64,000 nt of DNA, from contig PLLE01000041.1 of NCBI GenBank assembly GCA_003141245.1, forward strand, positions 39,029 to 103,028. The letters are read 5' to 3'. Both the position numbers and the translations under genes were made by a program. The notes under the pieces are model-generated. The model worked only from the letters and a program-made list of their open reading frames with translations, was not told where the DNA came from and searched no databases. The DNA comes from Chloroflexota bacterium (GTDB lineage Bacteria; Chloroflexota; Limnocylindria; Limnocylindrales; CSP1-4). Within the stretch, counting starts at the first letter, position 1, and the number at the start of each line of letters is the position of its first letter. Positions 57,945 to 64,000 of the stretch are shown here, in pieces.

Positions 57945-59525
57945 GTGAGCCGTAGCGGGCCTCCACAGAACGAGCACCTCTGGGGCGACTTGCCGATCGA
58001 GGAGCCCAGGGGCGACGACCGGTCGAAGCCGCCCGATTGGGCGCTGCCGGCCTGGGATTCCCTGCCGATCGAAGAGGCTGCGGCGGCCCGTTTGCAGCGT
58101 GAGGCGCCCGGGGGTGACGCCGCGCAGCCTCGCGCCGAGGCGTCGCGGGCCGAGGCGTCGCCCACCGAGCCGGCCGGGGGGTTCGCTCTGCGCATCCTCC
58201 AGGTCAGCGAGATCACGCGCGCCGTTCGTGACGCCGTCCGCTCGGACGCCGGCCTGCGCGACGTCTGGGTCGAGGGCGAGGTCGGCCGCGTGACCGTCTC
58301 TTCGGCAGGGCACGCCTACTTCACGCTCAAGGACGAACGCAGTCAGCTGGCCTGCGTCTTCTTCCGCGACGACCGGCTCGGCTCCCCGTTCGAGCCGCGA
58401 ACGGGGCTGCGGGTCGTGGTTCACGGCCGGATCGACCTTTTCGAGAGCCAGGGCGTCTACCAGCTGTACGTGGCCGCGATCCAGCCTGCGGGTTTCGGCG
58501 ACCTGGCGCTGCGGTTCGAGGCGCTCAAGGCGAAGCTCGCCGCCGAAGGCCTCTTCGAGAGCGGCCGGAAAAGGCCGCTGCCGCAGCGCCCCGCCGTGAT
58601 CGGCGTCGCTACGAGCGCAACGGGCGCCGTCTGGCACGACATCTGCCACGTCGTCGCACGGCGCTGGCCGCTTGCCCGGCTGATCCTCGCTCCGTGCCAG
58701 GTCCAGGGCGAGGGCTCGGCCGCGAGCGTCGCCGCGGCGCTCGATCGGCTGGCCCGCTGGGGCGAGATGTGCCGCGCCGAGGGTCGTCCTGACGACGCGC
58801 CGGCCGTCGTCATCTTGGCCCGCGGCGGCGGGTCGCTGGAGGACCTGTGGTCGTTCAACGACGAGCGGGTCGTGCGGGCCGTCGTGGCCCACCCGGTGCC
58901 GGTGGTCTGCGGCGTCGGCCACGAGGTGGACGTGACCCTCGCCGACTTCGCGGCCGACGTTCGCGCACCCACGCCGTCGGCCGCGGCGGAGATGGTCGTG
59001 CCCGATCGAACTGAAGTGGCGGTCGTGCTGCGGGAGCTCGCTCGACGGGCAGGCGGTCACGCGGGTCGCGTTCTGGGCGGCGCGCGGGCCGAGCTCGCCG
59101 CCGAGGGCCGGGCCCTGGAGCGACTCCAGCCGTCGGCTCAACTGGCCCAGGCCCGCGAGAGAGCGGGCTATCTGCTGGATCGAGCCACGCGAGCCCTGCG
59201 CGGTGAGATCGGGCGGCGCCGCGAAGCGGAGCACCGACTGGCGTCACGGCTCGGCCCGGTCCTGGTCGCGCAGATGGGCTGGCGGCGCGTGGCCCTGGAG
59301 CGAAGTTCGGCGGGGCTTGCGGCTCTGGGTCCGCAGGCCACCCTGAATCGCGGCTACGCCATCGTCAGGCGACGCTCGGATGACGCGATCGTGCGCGACG
59401 AGGCCGAGGCTCCGGCGGGCGAGCGACTCTCGGTGCGGCTCGCAAAGGGCGAGGTTGCGGCGACGGTCGACCCAGAATCCGACACGAAGTCCGGCGCCGA
59501 GCTTCACGCGGGCGACCTCCGATGA
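57945..59525 (+). CDS. xseA: Exodeoxyribonuclease VII large subunit (GTG start)
   Basis: LRDVWVEGEVGRVTVSSAGHAYFTLKDERSQLACVFFR, VVILARGGGSLEDLWSFNDERVVRAV, VCGVGHEVDVTLADFAADVRAPTPSAAAEM. Confidence 0.95.
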   Translation: MSRSGPPQNEHLWGDLPIEEPRGDDRSKPPDWALPAWDSLPIEEAAAARLQREAPGGDAAQPRAEASRAEASPTEPAGGFALRILQVSEITRAVRDAVRSDAGLRDVWVEGEVGRVTVSSAGHAYFTLKDERSQLACVFFRDDRLGSPFEPRTGLRVVVHGRIDLFESQGVYQLYVAAIQPAGFGDLALRFEALKAKLAAEGLFESGRKRPLPQRPAVIGVATSATGAVWHDICHVVARRWPLARLILAPCQVQGEGSAASVAAALDRLARWGEMCRAEGRPDDAPAVVILARGGGSLEDLWSFNDERVVRAVVAHPVPVVCGVGHEVDVTLADFAADVRAPTPSAAAEMVVPDRTEVAVVLRELARRAGGHAGRVLGGARAELAAEGRALERLQPSAQLAQARERAGYLLDRATRALRGEIGRRREAEHRLASRLGPVLVAQMGWRRVALERSSAGLAALGPQATLNRGYAIVRRRSDDAIVRDEAEAPAGERLSVRLAKGEVAATVDPESDTKSGAELHAGDLR

Positions 59526-59692
59526 TCGAAGGTCTGGTCTTCGCGGTTCTACTGCTCTGCGGCGCCCTGGTCGTCTTCGTCGTCTCGATCCGGATTGGTA
59601 TCCTCCTGGGGTTGCGTCTGGATCGCGCCCTGGAAGCACGCGCCGCGGCCAGTGGGGCCGGGCCCATTGAGGAGATATGCACCGATGAGTGA
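59522..59692 (+). CDS. Small single-TM protein (56 aa) between xseA and xseB; not in the ORF track
   Basis: ATGA overlap with xseA; MIEGLVFAVLLLCGALVVFVVSIRIGILLGLRLDRALEARAAASGAGPIEEICTDE*; 3' end overlaps xseB. Confidence 0.6.
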   Translation: MIEGLVFAVLLLCGALVVFVVSIRIGILLGLRLDRALEARAAASGAGPIEEICTDE

Positions 59693-59957
59693 CCAGCCGG
59701 CGGCCGGGCAGACAGTCGATATCGCCTCACTGACCTTCGACGAGGCCCTGGCCGAGCTGCAACGGTCGGTGGCCGAGCTCGAGCAGGGCGGCCTGGCGCT
59801 GGAGCGTTCGATCGAGCTCTATGAGCGGGGCGTCGCACTGCACGAGCGTTGCGCCGGGCTGCTCGGTCAGGCCGAGCTGCGGGTGCAGCGCCTGGTGGAA
59901 CGCGCGGCCGGCGAACTTGCCGCAGTCGATGCCCGGACCGAGGACGGGGCCGAGTAG
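59685..59957 (+). CDS. xseB: Exodeoxyribonuclease VII small subunit
   Basis: IASLTFDEALAELQRSVAELEQGGLALERSIELYERGVALHERCAGLLGQAELRVQRLVE. Confidence 0.94.
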   Translation: MSDQPAAGQTVDIASLTFDEALAELQRSVAELEQGGLALERSIELYERGVALHERCAGLLGQAELRVQRLVERAAGELAAVDARTEDGAE

Positions 59958-60057
59958 CTGTAGACTGCCGGTCAGACAAACGAGGCGGCGCTTCACCAGA
60001 CCCGCGAGAGCGCCTCCACAGCAAGGGCGATGCGGGGGTTCGCCCGGGAGTGACGAC

Positions 60058-62196
60058 TTGCCAATCCTGCCGACTCTCCAGGGCCCGAGCGACCTGCGCG
60101 GTCTCAGCGAAGAGCAGCTGAACGGTCTGGCCGCCGAAATCCGCGAGTGCATCATCGCCACCGTCGCCAGGACGGGCGGCCACCTCGGCTCATCGCTGGG
60201 CGTGGTCGAGGTGGCGATCGCGCTGCATCGCGTCCTCGAGTCGCCTCGCGACAAGATCGTCTGGGACACGGGCCATCAGGCCTACGCCCACAAGCTCCTG
60301 ACCGGGCGATACAGCAGGTTCGGAACGCTGCGGCAGCTGGGCGGGCTCGGCGGGTTCCCGCGGCGGGTCGAGTCCGAACACGACGTATTCGACGGCGGGC
60401 ATGCCGGCACCGGCCTTTCGATCGCGCAGGGCCTGGCCACGGCCCGCGATCTGCGCCACTCGATGGAGCGGATCGCGGTGGTAGTCGGGGACGCCGCTCT
60501 TATCAGCGGGCTTTCTCTGGAGGCCCTCAACGACATCGGCCACCGCCAGACGCAGCTGCTCATCGTCCTCAACGACAACGCCATGTCGATCAGCCCGAGT
60601 GTGGGCGCCTTCAGCCACTACTTCTCGACTCTCAAGCTTTCGAACGCCTGGAAGCAGAGCAAGACTGCCTACGACCGAATCGTCGAGTCGCTGCCTGTCG
60701 TCGGCCAGCCGGCTTTGACTCTGTCGCGCCGCATTCGGCGAATGGTCGTCAACTTCGCCCAGCCCGGCCAACTCTTCGAGGATCTGGGCATCACCTACCT
60801 GGGCGTCATCCCGGGCCACAACATCGCCGGCATGGAGCACATCTTCCGGGCCGCGCTTGAGGTTCCAGGCCCCGTGCTCGTCCACGTTCGGACGCGCAAA
60901 GGGCGCGGCTACAGACCTGCTGAGCGCGATCAGGTCGGCTTCCACGGAGCCGCCTTGCCGCCGATGCCGGAGCTGGTCGACGGCCGACCGGTCGAGATCC
61001 ACATCGCCGCTGGTCATCAGCCCATGACCGGCCCCGCCATGGCCCGAAAAGAGAGCGCCATGCCGACGCCCGGCCTGCCCGACGAAGCGCCGGTCGAGCC
61101 CTCCGGCAACGGCGACTCCGTCGCCGGCGGCGCGGACATGGGTACGCCGTCGCAGACGGCGCGGACAGAGGCCGCGTCCAGACCGCCCAACTACACCTAC
61201 CACTTCTCCAAGGAGCTCATAGAGCTGGCGCGGATCGACCGCCGGATCGTGGCGGTGACGGCCGGGATGCCCACCGGCACCGGTCTTCACGCGTTCCAGA
61301 AGGAGTTCCCGGACCGCTTCATAGACGTTGGGATCGCCGAGCAGCATGCCGTCGCGCTCTCGGCCGGGATGGCTCTGGCAGGGGAGCGGCCGGTCGTGGC
61401 GATCTACTCGACGTTCCTGCAGCGAGCCTTCGACCAGGAAGTGCATGACGTCTGTCAGAACGATCTGCCGGTGGTCATCGCCGTCGACCGAGCCGGACTG
61501 GTCGGCGAGGACGGCACGAGCCACCAGGGGATGTTCACGCTGCCGACCCAGCGCCAGCTGCCGAACATGATCATCGCCAGCCCCAAAGACGAGCAGGAAC
61601 TCCGTTCCCTCGTCCGAACTGCCTTCGCGCAACCGCATCCGTTCTCGCTGCACTACCCGCGCGACCCGGGCTTCGGTGTCCCGACCCGGATCCCCGAGGT
61701 GCTACCGGTGGGCGTGGGCGAGCTGCTGCGGGAGGGCCGCCAGATCCTGATCGTCGGCTTCGGCCCGATCGTGGAACGCGGTCGGCAGGCGGCTGAACTG
61801 CTCGAGCGGGAAGGCTGGTCGGTCGGCCTGATCAACGCCCGCTTTGCCAAGCCTCTCGATCGCCAGCTGATCCTCGATCAGGCCCGCGGCAAGAAGCTCG
61901 TCGTGACCCTCGAGGAGAGCGTCGTCACCGGTGGTTTCGGGGCCGGCGTGCTGGAGATGATCGAGGAGGCGCGAGTCGCCGACCCCGTCTACCGCAACGT
62001 GACGGTGCGCATCGTCGGCATTCCGGCGGATCGATTCGTGGATCACGGCTCAGTGGACGATCTGCGTCGCCTGCTGCGACTCGACGCCGACGGGATCGCC
62101 GGGCAGATCCGCGAGACCCTGATCCGGATGCGGCTCACGCCGGACGGGGCCGAAGCCGCGACGCCTGCGGTCATTGGGAGATCGAAGGCGCCGTAG
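60058..62196 (+). CDS. dxs: 1-deoxy-D-xylulose-5-phosphate synthase (probable TTG start)
   Basis: In ORF 59821..62196; GGHLGSSLGVVEVAIALHRVLESPRDKIVWDTGHQAYAHKLLTGR, GDAALISGLSLEALNDIG, DVGIAEQHAVALSAGMALAGERPVVAIYSTFLQRAFDQ. Confidence 0.95.
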   Translation: MPILPTLQGPSDLRGLSEEQLNGLAAEIRECIIATVARTGGHLGSSLGVVEVAIALHRVLESPRDKIVWDTGHQAYAHKLLTGRYSRFGTLRQLGGLGGFPRRVESEHDVFDGGHAGTGLSIAQGLATARDLRHSMERIAVVVGDAALISGLSLEALNDIGHRQTQLLIVLNDNAMSISPSVGAFSHYFSTLKLSNAWKQSKTAYDRIVESLPVVGQPALTLSRRIRRMVVNFAQPGQLFEDLGITYLGVIPGHNIAGMEHIFRAALEVPGPVLVHVRTRKGRGYRPAERDQVGFHGAALPPMPELVDGRPVEIHIAAGHQPMTGPAMARKESAMPTPGLPDEAPVEPSGNGDSVAGGADMGTPSQTARTEAASRPPNYTYHFSKELIELARIDRRIVAVTAGMPTGTGLHAFQKEFPDRFIDVGIAEQHAVALSAGMALAGERPVVAIYSTFLQRAFDQEVHDVCQNDLPVVIAVDRAGLVGEDGTSHQGMFTLPTQRQLPNMIIASPKDEQELRSLVRTAFAQPHPFSLHYPRDPGFGVPTRIPEVLPVGVGELLREGRQILIVGFGPIVERGRQAAELLEREGWSVGLINARFAKPLDRQLILDQARGKKLVVTLEESVVTGGFGAGVLEMIEEARVADPVYRNVTVRIVGIPADRFVDHGSVDDLRRLLRLDADGIAGQIRETLIRMRLTPDGAEAATPAVIGRSKAP

Positions 62197-62265
62197 GTCC
62201 GCATCTCGGCCGGCTATAGCGCCCCCGCGCAGCACGAGATGATCCGGGTGTGCCAGGATTGGGGC

Positions 62266-63108
62266 ATGAGCACTGCTGCCCGGCCCGCTCGACAACGTCT
62301 GGACCAGCTCTTGGTCGAGCGCGGCCTGACTGAATCGCGGACGCGCGCCCAGGCGCTGATTCTCGCCGGGCACGTCCGGGTCGGCGAGGGCGACGCGGCA
62401 CGAACCGATCGCAAGCCCGGCGATCTCGTCGAGACGACCATCGACCTGGAGGTGGAAGCTCCGCCGCCGTTCGTTTCCCGCGGTGGCATAAAGCTGCGCG
62501 CGGCCCTGGACGTCTTCGGATTGGAGCCGGTCGGGATGGTCTGCCTGGACGTGGGATCTTCCACGGGCGGTTTCACGGACCTGCTCCTGCAGCGCGACGC
62601 GAGCCGGGTCTACGCCGTCGACGTTGGCCGTGGCCAACTGGCCGAGACCTTGCGCCACGACCCGCGGGTCATCTCCATGGAGCGCACCAACGCCCGCGCC
62701 CTCGGGCCCGGGAGTCTTCCGACGGCGGTGGACATGGCCGTGGTGGACGTGTCGTTCATCTCGCTGGATCGGATCCTCGGTCCGGTGGCCACGTGCTTCG
62801 GGCCGTTGGGCGGCCGGATCGTGGCCCTGGTCAAGCCCCAGTTCGAGGCCGGCCGCAAGCAGGTCCGCGACGGCGTCGTGCGCGACCCACAGATCCACCG
62901 CCAGACGCTGGAGACCGTGGCCCGGCATGCCCTTTCCATCGGCCTGCGGGTGCGAAATGCCGTGGCTTCGCCGATCACCGGCCCGGCCGGCAATCGCGAG
63001 TTCTTCATCGAGCTGGAAGTGCCCGCGGGCTACGTGCCAACGGAGGGCGGATCGGTGGACCTGCCGGCGGAGTGGTCTATAAAGTTCGGAGAGCTGGCCG
63101 GGATATGA
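62266..63108 (+). CDS. tlyA: TlyA family rRNA (cytidine-2'-O)-methyltransferase
   Basis: RQRLDQLLVERGLTESRTRAQALILAGHVRVGEG, FVSRGGIKLRAALDVFGLEPVGMVCLDVGSSTGGFTDLLLQRDASRVYAVDVGRGQLAE. Confidence 0.95.
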   Translation: MSTAARPARQRLDQLLVERGLTESRTRAQALILAGHVRVGEGDAARTDRKPGDLVETTIDLEVEAPPPFVSRGGIKLRAALDVFGLEPVGMVCLDVGSSTGGFTDLLLQRDASRVYAVDVGRGQLAETLRHDPRVISMERTNARALGPGSLPTAVDMAVVDVSFISLDRILGPVATCFGPLGGRIVALVKPQFEAGRKQVRDGVVRDPQIHRQTLETVARHALSIGLRVRNAVASPITGPAGNREFFIELEVPAGYVPTEGGSVDLPAEWSIKFGELAGI

Positions 63109-63950
63109 AGCTCGATCGGATCGGTTTCGCTTACAACCCCACAAAGGAGGCGGCGCTCGACCTGCGCGAGCGGGCCGAGGGCTGGTGCGAGGTGCGCGGC
63201 ATCGCCCATTGGGCCGCGCCGGCGGGCGAGACGCAGGCACTCGTCGAGAAGCTCCCGGAAACCGGCGCGCTCGTCGTGCTCGGCGGCGACGGCACCTTCC
63301 TGCGAGCGGCGCGGGCGGTCTCGGAAGTGGACGTGCCGTTGCTGGGCGTAAACCTGGGCAAGGTCGGCTTTCTCTCGAAAGTCGAGACACACGACATGGA
63401 GAAAGTCCTCGGGCATCTGGTGGCCGGCGACTTCACGCTCGAAGCAAGAATGGCCCTCCACGCCGAGATCCATCCCGCCGGCCGCGCTGAGGCGAGCGAG
63501 ACCTTCTTCGCTCTCAACGACATCGCCGTCGCTCGCGGGTCGATGGCTCGAGTCTGCCGCATCGAGGTCGAGATCGGCCCGTCTCACCTGGCCACCTTCA
63601 CCGCCGACGGTCTGGTCGTCTCGAGTCCGACCGGTTCGACCGGCTATTCCTTCTCGGCGGGGGGCCCGATCGTGGATCCGACCAGCCGCAACCTCGTGGT
63701 GACCCCTATCGCGGGCTATCTGACGGCGATCCGATCGGTGGTGGTCAGTCCCAGACACACGGTCCGCGTCCGCATCCTGGATGCGTATGACATCCTCATG
63801 AGCGTCGATGGGCGCGAGGACAGGCGGCTCTCAATCGGCGACGTGGTCTCGGTTTCGGAGCTGCCGCGTCCGGTCCGCTTCATCGAGCCACGTGACGCCG
63901 TCCCGTTCTGGGATCTGCTGCGACAGAAGTCGGAGCTGTTGCCGTCATGA
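63105..63950 (+). CDS. nadK: NAD kinase
   Basis: In ORF 62793..63950 with M at 63105; LVVLGGDGTFLRAARAV, GVNLGKVGFLSKVE, LVVSSPTGSTGYSFSAGGPIVDP. Confidence 0.95.
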   Translation: MKLDRIGFAYNPTKEAALDLRERAEGWCEVRGIAHWAAPAGETQALVEKLPETGALVVLGGDGTFLRAARAVSEVDVPLLGVNLGKVGFLSKVETHDMEKVLGHLVAGDFTLEARMALHAEIHPAGRAEASETFFALNDIAVARGSMARVCRIEVEIGPSHLATFTADGLVVSSPTGSTGYSFSAGGPIVDPTSRNLVVTPIAGYLTAIRSVVVSPRHTVRVRILDAYDILMSVDGREDRRLSIGDVVSVSELPRPVRFIEPRDAVPFWDLLRQKSELLPS

Positions 63951-64000
63951 CCACGGCCGCGGACGCGGCAGAAGAGGCGCGGGAGCCGAGCGAGGCCCGA
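63947..64000 (+). CDS. 5' end of the next CDS, truncated by the window (recN would be the usual neighbour of nadK, not verifiable)
   Basis: ATGA overlap with nadK; MTTAADAAEEAREPSEAR open to the window end. Confidence 0.35.
   Translation, partial: MTTAADAAEEAREPSEAR

Overview
High-GC bacterial chromosomal segment, almost entirely coding and mostly on the + strand. Gene content and order suggest Chloroflexota, but this is inference only. It is a housekeeping region: secG, an orphan peptide-binding protein, 8 tRNAs, lemA/htpX, rpsF-ssb-rpsR, ilvE, ileS-lspA-rluD-gmk-priA-def-fmt, rlmN-rpe, dtd, rpmB/asp23/fakA/recG/rsmD/coaD, DUF177-hisS, an ECF sigma factor with a putative anti-sigma, aspS, typA, a cysteine desulfurase with mnmA, alaS, FtsA-like/baseplate-J-like, ruvX-mltG-M24 peptidase-efp-xseAB-dxs-tlyA-nadK. 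I saw no CRISPR array, prophage, transposase or biosynthetic cluster. The most unusual signal is a pair of ~204 and ~225 bp non-coding elements (24773-24976 and 29530-29754). They share imperfect terminal inverted repeats (TTTTSCCCAAYACGCCTGGG..GGAGTAC) and a central palindrome (ATTAGCCGWATACGGCT). They lie in opposite orientation, each embedded in its own tandem-repeat arrays (11-bp, ~60-bp, 21-bp, 7-bp), and look like an undescribed intergenic repeat or MITE-like family. Other notable items: a TTG-started orphan Flp-type pilin on the minus strand that the ORF track missed, with a strong RBS and terminator; a MocA-like nucleotidyltransferase lacking the usual N-terminal signature loop; an Rpe fused to a DUF2007-like domain; a membrane anti-sigma candidate with a duplicated extracytoplasmic domain; a PadR operator/promoter; and several genes that look leaderless.
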